Numbered from the stretch's first letter, positions 31,233-40,132 are shown. The stretch: 46,127 bases of DNA from Akkermansiaceae bacterium (GCA_023299815.1 JALZWA010000305.1:1-46127), one strand, 5' to 3'. Notes: a model not told the origin generated them from the sequence alone. Translations and numbers: made by a program.

Positions 31233-33245
31233 ATGCGACTGCTTGCGATCTTGCTCTCAACCACGCTGGGTCTCTCAGCAGGGGAACCCACGGAGGTGGT
31301 GCTGCGGCTTTTAGGGAAAGCGAAAGAGAGCAAGGGGGAGCTTGAGAGCTACGAGGAGCTGTCGATGTCGCCTTTTGTGGGACCGAACCAGAAGAAGGCG
31401 ATCGGCAAGCGCTGGGAGGAAATCGGGGGTTGGGTGGAGTTTGAAGAGGTGAGCTTTTCGGCAGGCAGTGAGAAGGTGGATGGCGATCTGGCGGCGGTGA
31501 TCGCTTGCGGGATCGGAAGAAAAGGGCCGGATGATGTGCGCTTGTTCGGCTTTGGTCTGCGGAAGGGTGAGACGGGCTGGAAGGTGGCGCCTTGGGATGG
31601 AGTTTTTGATAATTCGGGGATCGGCTTTGAGGAGGCTCGCGTGGCGCGGGCCAAGGAGCTGGAGAAGTGGATTGGCCTGGAGCGAGTGAGTCAGGGGAAT
31701 GAATTCCGGGAAGCGGCGCTTGAGGAATATCGAAAGTCTTTACGAGGTCTGGTGGATGCCAAGACGCTGAAAAAAGCGAAGCCGGAGGAGGCGCTGCGGC
31801 ACTTCATGAAGGCGGTGTCTGAGAAGAAGGAGTTAGAGATGCTGATCTGGCAGGGGGTGCTGGAGCGCAGCGTGGCGGATGACTACGACTGGGAACGGGT
31901 GATGGAGGTGGCAAAGGAAGGCCTCGAGGGGAAGGATGAGCGCAAGGTCTGGCGGCTTCTGACGGACTCTAATGTGATTCGCTTGGAGGTGGCGACAGAC
32001 GATGATGATGCTGAGACCTCGGTGCTGATGGGCTTTATCGCGCCTTATGAGACGAGCTTGCGGAGGCAGCGCAATCAGGTGATTCGCTTCTATCTCGAGA
32101 ATCACGGTGCAGGTTGGCGGGTGAAGATGCCGACTTTCTTTTCTCATGCGAACGAGAATTCGAGCGCACATTTTAATGCGCACCAGCAGGAGATGAATTG
32201 GCGGGATGAGGAATTTAGTTCTCAGTTGACGACACTTTTTGAAAAGGAAAATAAGCCGCGTCGCGTCGAGTCACCGGATGAACTGATGAAGCTGGTGGCG
32301 AAGGATCTGGGAGACCGGTCTTATCCGCAGCTCGTGCGCTTGCTTTATCGGGATCCTGCTCCGAAGGAGGGAGATGATGCGGAGGTTGCTGAGGCTGCTG
32401 GAAGCCCAGATGCGCGCTATCAAAGCACGGCGAAGTGGTGGAATGACATTTTCAAGAAGAAGAATGAGGCGGAGTTCACGGTGGCGAAGGTGAAGATCGA
32501 GGGCGATCTCGCGCTGGGGATTCTGAAGGTGAATCTTCCAGGCGAGTGGCAGTCTGAATTGAGCCCTGTGTGGATGCGGAAGGTGAAAGAGGGTTGGTCA
32601 TTTATGCCGAATGAAATCGATGTGCAGGATTCGATGGCGAGGGAGGCAGAAGCGCTCAATGAGTTCTACGCTGCGGAGGAGAAGGAGATGAAAGAGAATT
32701 CAGGGAAGGATCTTCTCCTGGAGGTGGGCACCTTTGTTTCTGGTAAGGAGGCTCCAGAGAAAGGGGCTGCTCTGGCAGGGGTGAAGGAATGGCGTGAGAC
32801 GCTGAAGGGTGCGAAGATGCAGCTTCTCCTCGCGAAGTCAGGGATGGTGGAGATTCCTGAAAAGGGCTCGAAGACTTTCCGTGATCTGTCGTCGGGCATG
32901 AAGGGCGCGCGGGCTGGGGTGGTAGAAGATGAGATCATCGATTCAAAAAGCGAGGGACCTTTTCGAGCGGTGAGCATGATGGTGGATGGTGGGCGTGGGC
33001 TGGAGATGCACTGCCCGCTGATGATTTTTGCGGAGACCGATAAGGGGCCGCGGGTGCTGATCGATGTCGAGCTGTGGCTCGCGACAAACCGGGGTAAGCG
33101 CATGCGGAATGCGACGGCTTTGTTGAAGCTGAAGAAGGAACTGAGTGAGGCTGATCATGCTTCGCTAAAGGCGCTCTTTGACTGGCATGAAGAGGTGGCG
33201 CGTCCTGTCTGGGATGCTTGGGATGAAAAGCGGGAGGAAAAATAA
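31233..33245 (+). CDS. Secreted protein of unknown function, first gene of MoxR operon (670 residues)
   Basis: No family is recognised. It has a Sec signal peptide (MRLLAILLSTTLGLSAG). The body is alpha/beta with repeated segments of about 130 residues that resemble small cone-shaped (NTF2-like or DUF4878-like) folds, for example EEALRHFMKAVSEKKELEML, GAGWRVKMPTFF and KEGWSFMPNEID. Charged Lys/Glu content is high. It ends three bases before the MoxR ATG, so it is the first cistron of a four-gene unit. A periplasmic partner or substrate of the MoxR/transglutaminase system is plausible but not shown. Confidence 0.8.
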   Translation: MRLLAILLSTTLGLSAGEPTEVVLRLLGKAKESKGELESYEELSMSPFVGPNQKKAIGKRWEEIGGWVEFEEVSFSAGSEKVDGDLAAVIACGIGRKGPDDVRLFGFGLRKGETGWKVAPWDGVFDNSGIGFEEARVARAKELEKWIGLERVSQGNEFREAALEEYRKSLRGLVDAKTLKKAKPEEALRHFMKAVSEKKELEMLIWQGVLERSVADDYDWERVMEVAKEGLEGKDERKVWRLLTDSNVIRLEVATDDDDAETSVLMGFIAPYETSLRRQRNQVIRFYLENHGAGWRVKMPTFFSHANENSSAHFNAHQQEMNWRDEEFSSQLTTLFEKENKPRRVESPDELMKLVAKDLGDRSYPQLVRLLYRDPAPKEGDDAEVAEAAGSPDARYQSTAKWWNDIFKKKNEAEFTVAKVKIEGDLALGILKVNLPGEWQSELSPVWMRKVKEGWSFMPNEIDVQDSMAREAEALNEFYAAEEKEMKENSGKDLLLEVGTFVSGKEAPEKGAALAGVKEWRETLKGAKMQLLLAKSGMVEIPEKGSKTFRDLSSGMKGARAGVVEDEIIDSKSEGPFRAVSMMVDGGRGLEMHCPLMIFAETDKGPRVLIDVELWLATNRGKRMRNATALLKLKKELSEADHASLKALFDWHEEVARPVWDAWDEKREEK

Positions 33246-33248
33246 TCA

Positions 33249-34190
33249 ATGATCAGTGGTGCGATGGAAATAGCCTCTCGTTTGGAGGCCTCGATTCAAA
33301 AGGTGATGCTCGGTCAAGCCGAGACGGTGCGGCGGGTTCTGGCGACGATGATGGCCGGCGGCCATGTCTTGCTGGAGGATTCGCCAGGGACAGGGAAGAC
33401 GACGCTGGCGAAAGCGATCGCCGCTTCGATCGGGGAGACTGAGTTTCAGAGGATTCAATTTACCCCCGATCTTTTGCCCTCGGATATCTTGGGGGTGAGC
33501 GTCTTGGACACTCGGACTTCGAGTTTTGAATTTCACAAAGGGGCCATTTTTACCGACATTCTGCTGGCGGATGAAATCAACCGCGCTTCGCCGCGGACTC
33601 AGAGTGCGCTGCTGGAGGCGATGGCGGAGGGGCAGGCTACGATCGAGGGGAAGCAGCACAATTTGGGCGACCTTTTCTTCGTGATCGCGACGCAGAATCC
33701 GGTGGAGCTTCGGGGGACTTATCCGCTGCCGGAGGCGCAGATGGATCGTTTCGCGATGAAGCGCTCGCTGGGTTATGTCTCGATTAGCGATGAGCTTGCG
33801 ATTCTGGAGGCTCAGAGCCAGCAGCATCCGCTGGAGTCGCTGACTCCGGTGGCTACGCGGGATGAGGTCTTGGCGCTGCGTGAGGCGGTGAAGCAGGTGC
33901 GCATCACGCGAGATTTGCAGGAATACATCGTGAGACTGGTGGCGGCGACCCGTGAGCGAGCGGAGGTGAAGCTGGCTGCGAGTCCCCGGGCTTCGCTGAG
34001 CTTGCTGCGGATTTCACAGGCGGTGACGCTTTTCAATGGCGGCGATTTTGTGGTGCCGGAGACGATTCAAGCGCTGGCGGCAGATGTGGTGGCGCATCGT
34101 CTCGTGTTGGAAGCGGATGCGGCTTATGCGGGCCAGAGTGGTCGGGACGTGGTGGCGGAGGTGATTGCGTCGGTCGATGTTCCGGTGTGA
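33249..34190 (+). CDS. MoxR-family AAA+ ATPase
   Basis: A 313-residue cytosolic ATPase. Walker A is EDSPGTGKT (about 43-51), Walker B is LLADEINRASPRTQSALLEAM (about 104-124), and sensor 1 FVIATQNP and sensor 2 are present. The C-terminal lid has SPRASLSLLRISQA. MoxR proteins act as chaperones that help assemble or activate metal-containing or VWA-domain proteins. Here it is followed by a DUF58 protein and a membrane transglutaminase-like protein, a conserved trio, with the extra secreted gene upstream. It starts at ATG three bases behind the preceding stop. Confidence 0.95.
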   Translation: MISGAMEIASRLEASIQKVMLGQAETVRRVLATMMAGGHVLLEDSPGTGKTTLAKAIAASIGETEFQRIQFTPDLLPSDILGVSVLDTRTSSFEFHKGAIFTDILLADEINRASPRTQSALLEAMAEGQATIEGKQHNLGDLFFVIATQNPVELRGTYPLPEAQMDRFAMKRSLGYVSISDELAILEAQSQQHPLESLTPVATRDEVLALREAVKQVRITRDLQEYIVRLVAATRERAEVKLAASPRASLSLLRISQAVTLFNGGDFVVPETIQALAADVVAHRLVLEADAAYAGQSGRDVVAEVIASVDVPV

Positions 34191-34227
34191 TCTTGCACTC
34201 TTCTGAGGTCTATGGTTTCTTAGTGTG

Positions 34228-35586
34228 ATGGAGGAAAATCTGGCGAATCGAACTTTCTACCGCTGGGTGTTTAGGAACTACCGGCACGGGAGTGCGGTGG
34301 GCTTCTTTGTGAAAAGGCGGATCACTCCGCTGGGATGGCTGGTGATGGGGCTGCTCGTGCTGAGTTCGATGGTGGGAGCGAATCTGAAGGAGAGCAACAC
34401 GGTGCTCCTCTCTGCGCTGCTTTTTGGGACGCTGTGCATGGCCTTGCTCTGGGCCTTTCTGCGGCGCGCGCGGGTCGCTATTTCCCGTGAGATAGCGCTG
34501 ACCGGATTGGTGGGTGAGGAGCTGCGGTATTCGGTGACGGCGACCAATGCGGGCCGGGGCTTCTTGCGGGGCTTTCATTTAAAAGATTCCGGCGATGACC
34601 CGCGCCCGACGGAGTGGGAGTTTCTTAATCTAAGAGAGCCGGACGAGGATCGGCGGAATCCTTTTGACCGATTTTTCGCCTTCTATCGCTGGAAGTGGCT
34701 CACGGATCGGGGTGGAAAGTGGAAGTCGTTGGGTCGCTCGGAAGCGCTTGATCTCGCCCCGGGAGATTCGGTCAGCACGCGCATGGCGCTGGTGCCGAAT
34801 CGGCGTGGAGTTCTTGAGCTGGATGATCTGCGGGTTGTTCTACCTGACCCTTTGGGTTTTTTTCAGCGCTTCCGAAAGGCGTGGGGTGAAAAGGATGAGA
34901 TCTTGGTGCTGCCGAAGCGCTATCGGCTACCGGAGTTTCATCTTGATGGTCAGTCGGAGCTGAAGGTAGGGGGCGAGACCGCTTCTGATATTCGCGGCGA
35001 GGGTGGAGAGTTCTTGGGCCTGCGCGAGTATCACCCGGGTGATTCGCTGCGGCGGATCGACTGGAAGGCTTGGGCACGGACGGGTGAGCCGATTGTGAGG
35101 GAGTTCGAGGAGGCGCGCTTCCCGCGCTACGGGCTGGTGCTGGACAGCTCGCTGGATGACAGCGGGCCGGAGCTTTTTGAAGAAGCGGTCTCGGTGGCAG
35201 CGAGCTTTGTCTCCACGATGGACCGTCAGTCTTGTTTGCTGGATCTCATGTTTGTTAGGGATTCGCCAGTGGCTTTCACTGCAGGGCGAGGTGTCGCGCG
35301 AGCAGAGGAATTGATGGAGGTGCTGGCTCGTGTCGAGGGAAGCGAGGGGGGGGGCTACGAGCCGCTGAGCGAGCTGGTTCTTCGCTACGCGGTGGAAATG
35401 ACGGCCTGTGTCGTGGTTCTCAGCGGCTGGAGTGAGGCGCGACGTGACTTTGTCAAAGCGCTCCGTCGCAGTGGGCTGAAGGTGCACCTTTATGTCATCG
35501 GCGTGGGTGAGGCACCGGATGATGCTGAGGGAGTTTTCTGGCTGCGCTGGGATCAGGTGGAGAAAGATTTACTGACGGCAATATGA
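34228..35586 (+). CDS. DUF58 membrane protein of MoxR operon
   Basis: A 452-residue protein with two N-terminal TM segments (about 30-58 and 61-80: LGWLVMGLLVLSSMVGA, VLLSALLFGTLCMALLWAF). The DUF58 core follows, with the hallmark LREYHPGDSLRRIDWKAWAR near 263-281. The C-terminal half resembles a von Willebrand A-type fold (LVLDSSLDDSG, VVVLSGWSEARRDF). DUF58 proteins pair with MoxR and probably present substrates or link it to the envelope. The ATG at 34228 is preferred to a GTG one codon earlier. A nine-G run occurs at 35346-35354. The stop overlaps the next start as ATGA. Confidence 0.9.
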   Translation: MEENLANRTFYRWVFRNYRHGSAVGFFVKRRITPLGWLVMGLLVLSSMVGANLKESNTVLLSALLFGTLCMALLWAFLRRARVAISREIALTGLVGEELRYSVTATNAGRGFLRGFHLKDSGDDPRPTEWEFLNLREPDEDRRNPFDRFFAFYRWKWLTDRGGKWKSLGRSEALDLAPGDSVSTRMALVPNRRGVLELDDLRVVLPDPLGFFQRFRKAWGEKDEILVLPKRYRLPEFHLDGQSELKVGGETASDIRGEGGEFLGLREYHPGDSLRRIDWKAWARTGEPIVREFEEARFPRYGLVLDSSLDDSGPELFEEAVSVAASFVSTMDRQSCLLDLMFVRDSPVAFTAGRGVARAEELMEVLARVEGSEGGGYEPLSELVLRYAVEMTACVVVLSGWSEARRDFVKALRRSGLKVHLYVIGVGEAPDDAEGVFWLRWDQVEKDLLTAI

Positions 35587-37766
35587 GAGAGGAAGAAGTG
35601 ATGCTCAAAGCGCCTCCCCGGCTCCTGCTGGGAGTGGCGTTCCTCTTTTGGGGGGCGATGGGGAATTATCCCTTCGTGGGCCTGCTGGGAGCGGTGGTCT
35701 TTGAAGCACGTCACTGGACTTCGCTGCGCTGGAACTTTGGGGAGAAGGGCTTCGTGCGTGCGTGGCAGCTCTGCATGGTCATTCTGGTGATCGTGGCGGT
35801 GAGGTTTTTATCCTCGGATGACGAGCGAACCGCGGCGGCCTCGCTGGAACTTCTTTCGTGGCTTCCTTTTATCTTCATGCCTCTGGGTTTGGCTCAGCAA
35901 TATGCGGCGAATCGAGGCGTGCCACTGACCTCCTTTTCCTACTTTGCGCGGCGAAAAATTAAACTTGATCGTGAGGTAGGTCGACTTGTGCGACTCTATC
36001 CTGCGCAGATCGGATTTCCTTATCTTGGTATTATTTTAGTCTCAGCAGGTCTCGTTTCGCCGAGTCGACAGAGCTATGGGCTAGGGGTGATTTTCCTCTT
36101 CGGGATCGGGCTTTATTTCATGTCCGGGGAGAGGAAGAGGCCGCTCGCTTGGGCGCTGAGTTACGTCAGTGCGGTGCTTCTCGCGGGATTCTTTTCTTGG
36201 GTAGCCATCTATCTCTATGATCGCTTGGGGGCTGATCGCTCGATGCAGGATAACGAACTCGCTTCGGCGCGTGAGACCCGCACTCAGCTTGGTCAGGTGG
36301 GCAAGCTTCAGCTGAGCCCTACAATCGACTGGCGCTATTTTCAAAAAGAAGGGGCGGTGCCACGCAGGCTCTGTCTCGCGGTCTACGATGACCCCAAGAG
36401 CGAGCGCAGTAATTTCAGGGTTAAGAGCTATTGGCAGGCGAGGAACCGCCTCCGTAAGTGGGTCGAAAAAGGTGACTCCAAGCGCGATGTAGGAGGGGGA
36501 TTTGAGTCGCTTTATCAAAAGGAGAAAAGCTTCATCTATGAGCCAGAATTCTTTGAAAAAGAGGCCTCTCATCAAAGCCGAGTGGTCGGGCTTGTCTCTG
36601 ACGAAAGCTTGATCCCGCTTCCGCGAAATGTCCTGCGCTTTGATCGCGTCGCGACTCAAGGGATCGATGCAAACTGGCAGGGGAGCACCCGGCTGAGTGA
36701 TCCTGATCATGGAGCCCTCAGCATTGATATTGAATCCGGTTCTCAGGATGAACTGTCCTCAATAGATCTCGATCCCTCCATTCGCGATCTCGAGATTCCG
36801 CTATGGGAGTTCGATGGTCTCAGCGCCTACTGGAAGACGCTGGGAGTGGAAGATCTGCCAAAGAGAGTTATGGGGTCACGGGGGTCCACCCATAAATTTG
36901 AGTGGTCAGCGCGTGAGAATGATCGGCGTGAGCAGGAAGTCCTGCTGCGCATGATGCAGGCAGATTTTGAGCAGAATTACAGCTACTCACTTGAGCTCGA
37001 TCCGAATCCGAGGCTTCCTCCCGTCACCCATTTTCTCAAAGACATGAAAGGGGGGCATTGCGAATATTTCGCCAGTGCGTCGGCGCTCCTTCTGCGGAGG
37101 GCCGGAATTCCTACCCGCTATGCCATCGGTTACGTGGTGTATGAAAAAGGAAGCAGTCCAGGAGAGTTCCTCCTCCGAGGGAAGCATGCCCACGCTTGGA
37201 CACAGGCTTATTTTGGCGGGACTTGGACCAATGAGGCCGGGGTGGGAAAGCCCGTCTGGCGGTGCCGGGGTGGCGAGTGGGTGGATGTTGATCTCACTCC
37301 CTCGAGCTGGCTCCCGAGCAGTGAAGGGGGCGGCTGGCTTCAGGATTTTTCGGATTGGTGGCAGACTTCGCTCGCAGACACGATCGTGTGGTTCTCTGGA
37401 AAAGTGGTCTCTTTTGTGGTGAAGCTGCTGCTGGTGGGAGCACTTCTTTTCATCCTCATTCGTGTCGTCTGGAGTCTCTGGAAGACCAAGGGAGGCCATA
37501 CAGAAGAGGCGATCGGAAGCTGGCGTGCGCGCAGCCGGAGCGAGAACCCGCTGGCTGATTTTGAAACCTGGCTCGCGAAGCGGGTAGGGCCGAGGCCGTC
37601 ATCGCTCCCGCTTGCGGAGTGGCTGCGCGAGAAAGCGCCTGAGCTCATTCCGCTTTATCAGGAGATCCGCTTTGATCCTGCTTATTCAGGCCAGCGAGAT
37701 GCGCTGGAGAGGGGAGAGAAGGACGCGCGCGAGCGTCTCAAAAACGAGGTGACTAAGAATACTTAA
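35583..37766 (+). CDS. TgpA-like membrane transglutaminase/protease
   Basis: A 727-residue protein. N-terminal TM helices (about residues 8-210) precede a periplasmic region with a transglutaminase-like core. The triad is visible: Cys in GGHCEYFASA (about 491), His in KHAHAWTQAYF (about 535) and Asp in VDVDLTPSSW (about 567). A final TM (VKLLLVGALLFILIRVVW, near 615) and a basic cytosolic tail follow. It matches the TgpA/DUF3488 type that ends MoxR-DUF58 operons; the domain acts as protease, transglutaminase or amidase on envelope substrates. The 3' end overlaps the convergent Dabb gene by about 14 bases. Confidence 0.92.
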   Translation: MREEEVMLKAPPRLLLGVAFLFWGAMGNYPFVGLLGAVVFEARHWTSLRWNFGEKGFVRAWQLCMVILVIVAVRFLSSDDERTAAASLELLSWLPFIFMPLGLAQQYAANRGVPLTSFSYFARRKIKLDREVGRLVRLYPAQIGFPYLGIILVSAGLVSPSRQSYGLGVIFLFGIGLYFMSGERKRPLAWALSYVSAVLLAGFFSWVAIYLYDRLGADRSMQDNELASARETRTQLGQVGKLQLSPTIDWRYFQKEGAVPRRLCLAVYDDPKSERSNFRVKSYWQARNRLRKWVEKGDSKRDVGGGFESLYQKEKSFIYEPEFFEKEASHQSRVVGLVSDESLIPLPRNVLRFDRVATQGIDANWQGSTRLSDPDHGALSIDIESGSQDELSSIDLDPSIRDLEIPLWEFDGLSAYWKTLGVEDLPKRVMGSRGSTHKFEWSARENDRREQEVLLRMMQADFEQNYSYSLELDPNPRLPPVTHFLKDMKGGHCEYFASASALLLRRAGIPTRYAIGYVVYEKGSSPGEFLLRGKHAHAWTQAYFGGTWTNEAGVGKPVWRCRGGEWVDVDLTPSSWLPSSEGGGWLQDFSDWWQTSLADTIVWFSGKVVSFVVKLLLVGALLFILIRVVWSLWKTKGGHTEEAIGSWRARSRSENPLADFETWLAKRVGPRPSSLPLAEWLREKAPELIPLYQEIRFDPAYSGQRDALERGEKDARERLKNEVTKNT

Positions 37767-38070
37767 GATCTTTCGAGGGATCGGTCTCGTAGTCTACGGT
37801 GTAGCCTTGGCTCGTGTTTGGATCCACGATGACCTTCAGAAACTTGAGGTAGTTCGGATCATCTTGGAAGATGCGCTTCTTATCGAGCGAGTCGAATTCC
37901 AAAAGAATGTAGAATGGCCAATCAGAAGCAGGATCGATGGTGCGTCCAGAGCGGACGGTCAGCACGACAGGAATTTTAAGAAGGAGACTCCGCGACATGC
38001 GGATCATGTCCTCAAGTGTGTTCTCATCCACCTCCGGCTTGAGCTTATAGAAAAGAAGGTGGTCGATCAT
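37753..38070 (-). CDS. Dabb (stress-responsive alpha/beta-barrel) family protein
   Basis: A 105-residue single-domain protein of the ferredoxin-like dimeric barrel type. It has MIDHLLFYKLKPEVDEN at the start, SLLLKIPVVLTVRSGRTID in the middle, FYILLEFDSLDKKRIFQDDPNYLKFLK, and VDYETDP near the end. Family members are often stress-induced or act as small enzymes or binding proteins in plants and bacteria; the bacterial role is unclear. It follows nuoA by 12 bases on the same strand. Convergent overlap with the transglutaminase gene is short. Confidence 0.85.
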   Translation of the reverse strand: MIDHLLFYKLKPEVDENTLEDMIRMSRSLLLKIPVVLTVRSGRTIDPASDWPFYILLEFDSLDKKRIFQDDPNYLKFLKVIVDPNTSQGYTVDYETDPSKDLKYS

Positions 38071-38082
38071 GCGAGATAAAGT

Positions 38083-38454
38083 TTAGGACTTCCAGTCGAA
38101 GGCGCCTTTTTTAAGCGCGTAGACGTAGGCGATGGCGAGGATCCCAGCGAAGCTAGCAAAGCTCCAGAGAACCATGGCGCCTTCCTTGATTGAATCCTTG
38201 AAAGTAAGTGCCCAGGGGTAGGAGAAGACTACTTCGATATCGAAGATAACGAAGAGCATCGCCACCAAGTAGAACTTCACACTGAAGCGAGGAGCGCCCT
38301 CGCCGATGGGAAGCATACCGCACTCGTAGGGCGTGTTCTTCATCTTGGAATCACGACCCTTTTTACCGAGAAGGACACTGAGACCGAGAGCGATAGCGGC
38401 GAAGCCAATCGCGACGATAGTCTGGAAAATGACGGGGGTGTAATCGGAGAGCAT
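38083..38454 (-). CDS. nuoA: NADH-quinone oxidoreductase subunit A
   Basis: A 123-residue membrane subunit of complex I with three TM helices (IFQTIVAIGFAAIALGLSVLL, FYLVAMLFVIFDIEVVFSY, and VLWSFASFAGILAIAYVYAL). It has the conserved TPYECGMLP and FDIEVVF motifs. It is solitary: nuoB-N are not adjacent, and a Dabb gene lies just downstream. In most bacteria nuoA is the first gene of a long cluster. The gene looks intact, so the remaining subunits must be elsewhere in the genome, or this is a separate copy. A terminator-like hairpin separates it from the upstream gene. Confidence 0.95.
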   Translation of the reverse strand: MLSDYTPVIFQTIVAIGFAAIALGLSVLLGKKGRDSKMKNTPYECGMLPIGEGAPRFSVKFYLVAMLFVIFDIEVVFSYPWALTFKDSIKEGAMVLWSFASFAGILAIAYVYALKKGAFDWKS

Positions 38455-38510
38455 GAGTCGAGTGATTCGGAACTGGTGAGAGACTGGTCTAAATCAGCCA
38501 TTTGGAAAAG

Positions 38511-38546
38511 AAAATTGCCCACGTCTTGTGAACGTGGGCAATTAAA
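38511..38546 (-). terminator. Terminator behind the winged-helix-like gene
   Basis: Stem TTGCCCACGT / ACGTGGGCAA (10 bp, seven-base loop) with A/T tracts on both sides, 60 bases before nuoA. It probably ends transcription of the upstream gene on the minus strand. Confidence 0.75.
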
Positions 38547-38601
38547 AGTTTGTCGTTGGTAAAACCAACACTTTTCTGGCGAATTCCGCCAGATCTGGAA
38601 A

Positions 38602-38907
38602 TTAAGCTTCTTGCTTAGCGATGTTGTCGCTGTGCGCTTCCTCGATCCGATCAAGACCGCGGTATTCCTTGCCGTCTTTCTCTACGAGACCGCGAGTGAC
38701 AAGGTTTTGAAGTTTTTCGTATGCGCGAAGGCGAAGCATCTCTTCTCCACCGCTCACTGCATTGCGAGTCTTAAGACGCTCATAGACGTCTTCGAAGAGC
38801 TCATTGAATCCAAAGAGTTTATCATTTCCGCCGAGCACGTTGACGATTTCATCGGTGACATGATCAGGGAGCCGACGAGAGAAACGTGTTCTTTTAGTAG
38901 TTGCCAT
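38602..38907 (-). CDS. Small winged-helix-like protein
   Basis: A 101-residue basic protein. N-terminus MATTKRTRFSRRLPDHV; a helical segment (TDEIVNVLGGNDKLFGFNELFEDVYERL) is followed by AYEKLQNLVTRGLVEKDGKEYRGL. The last part reads like the recognition helix and wing of a winged HTH (helix, then short beta wing with DGKEYR). It may be a DNA-binding protein; the family is unknown. The ATG used is seven codons inside a longer frame. Direct repeats CATAACGACAT flank the start (38905 and 38959), compatible with autoregulation. A strong terminator follows it. Confidence 0.6.
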   Translation of the reverse strand: MATTKRTRFSRRLPDHVTDEIVNVLGGNDKLFGFNELFEDVYERLKTRNAVSGGEEMLRLRAYEKLQNLVTRGLVEKDGKEYRGLDRIEEAHSDNIAKQEA

Positions 38908-38969
38908 AACGACATGAATATAGCTCAAAAATGCCGCAAAAGCGACCGAAAAGTCTCACATAACGACAT
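38905..38969. promoter_or_regulatory. Paired 11-bp direct repeats at the start of the winged-helix-like gene
   Basis: CATAACGACAT occurs at 38905-38915 and again at 38959-38969, 54 bases apart (about five helical turns). The first copy covers the start codon of the gene on the minus strand. This could be an operator bound by the gene product. Confidence 0.4.
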
Positions 38970-39087
38970 TTTTTTAAAAGGCTCGCAAGCTTTAATTTAA
39001 GGAAATGTTAATGACTCAGGCTCATGTCCCTAACTTTAAAGGTAAAGAGTCTTGAGGGATCGCGCCGAACTTCTTAATTTTCATGGA

Positions 39088-39672
39088 ATGATTACTCGTC
39101 TGAAAGGTGAAGTTTGGGAAGCCCTGCCCGGTCGGGTCGTGGTGGGATGCGGGGGAGTGGGCTACCAGACCCTGGTTCCGATGTCGACTTACGATAGATT
39201 GAACCCTGTCGAGGGATCACAAATCGATCTTCGGACCTATCAGCATGTTCGTGAGAACTCGCTCACATTATATGGTTTTGTCAGTGATGAAGAGCGGGAT
39301 GTTTTTCTGCTGCTGATCGATCGCGTGAGCGGGATCGGTCCTTCCATCGCGATGGCGGTTCTGAGCGGCATGCCGGTGGAGCACTTTAAGCAAGTCGTTG
39401 TGAGTGGTGATGCCACTGCGATGGCGAAGATTAAGGGGATTGGGAAGAAGACGGCGGAGCGCATCATCCTAGAATTGAAGGATAAGGTCGGAGTGGCCCA
39501 GACTTGGGAGCAGAACACGGACCGGACGGACGCCGCCCGCGATGCCGAGATGGGGCTCATGGCGCTAGGCTTTAAGCAGGCCGATGCGAGGAAGTCTGTG
39601 GATAAGGCGATTAAGGAAAATCCAGCAGCCGACAGTGGGGAGATCATCCGCATGGGCTTGCGGGGGATGTAG
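39088..39672 (+). CDS. ruvA: Holliday junction ATP-dependent DNA helicase subunit RuvA
   Basis: A 194-residue protein that binds Holliday junctions and loads the RuvB motor in recombination and repair. The OB domain (about 1-62) starts MITRLKGEVWEALPGRVVV and contains GVGYQTLVP. The two HhH motifs are IGPSIAMAVLSGM and IKGIGKKTAERIILELKDKV. The C-terminal RuvB-contacting domain ends DSGEIIRMGLRGM. The ATG is chosen over a TTG 12 codons upstream because it matches the usual MI-x-x-L-x-G start. ruvB and ruvC are not adjacent. The next gene starts 14 bp behind. Confidence 0.96.
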   Translation: MITRLKGEVWEALPGRVVVGCGGVGYQTLVPMSTYDRLNPVEGSQIDLRTYQHVRENSLTLYGFVSDEERDVFLLLIDRVSGIGPSIAMAVLSGMPVEHFKQVVVSGDATAMAKIKGIGKKTAERIILELKDKVGVAQTWEQNTDRTDAARDAEMGLMALGFKQADARKSVDKAIKENPAADSGEIIRMGLRGM

Positions 39673-39686
39673 AAAACCCTAAAAAT

Positions 39687-40040
39687 ATGGCAGAGGTTGA
39701 TCATCATCTGAGAAGAGGGCTCGTGCTCTCTTCTTTGACTGGTTTCGGTCTTGGCTTGGCCATCCCACATGCGGGCTACGGGGCAGGAGGGGTTCTCATG
39801 CTCTCGATCATCATTGGCACGCTATGGTTTCTCATCAACGGGCGGCCGGAGAAAACTCTGAGAACTCTCACTTTCTGCTCTAGCATTTTTGGAGGGCTCT
39901 ACGTTAGTGAACCGGAAGTCTTCTCTTATCTAACGAAGTCGGAAATCGTTTACACGATAGGCGGCTCCATCTTTGTCCCCACTTTCATTGCTGCGGTCGT
40001 AGAGTTTCTTATCACTAGATTAAGAGGGGAGTCCCCTTGA
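39687..40040 (+). CDS. Small multi-pass membrane protein
   Basis: A 117-residue protein with about four hydrophobic stretches (LVLSSLTGFGLGLAIP, GAGGVLMLSIIIGTLWFLI, LTFCSSIFGGLYV, YTIGGSIFVPTFIAAVVEFLI) and polar ends. The family is not recognised. It lies 14 bp behind ruvA, so it is probably co-transcribed. The function is unknown. Confidence 0.7.
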   Translation: MAEVDHHLRRGLVLSSLTGFGLGLAIPHAGYGAGGVLMLSIIIGTLWFLINGRPEKTLRTLTFCSSIFGGLYVSEPEVFSYLTKSEIVYTIGGSIFVPTFIAAVVEFLITRLRGESP

Positions 40041-40077
40041 TTCTGAAAGGAAAAGTGAGTGGGTTTCGAAGTTCAGT

Positions 40078-40132
40078 GGGCCTAACGGGCGGAAACTCCT
40101 TAGCCTAGGTCGGAGCGCAGCGCAGGCCTAGG
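40078..40132. repeat. Family B repeat (copy 2, inverted orientation)
   Basis: Contains AGCCTAGGTCGGAGCGCAG and CGCAGGCCTAGG, matching the reverse complement of copy 1 (CTAGGCCTGCGCTCGCTC ... CAGCCTAGGCT). It starts GGGCCTAACGGGCGG. Confidence 0.75.

Noticed and set aside
39005-39055. A 16-codon leader-like frame upstream of ruvA
   Set aside because: Too short and without a visible leader function (no codon run or attenuator).
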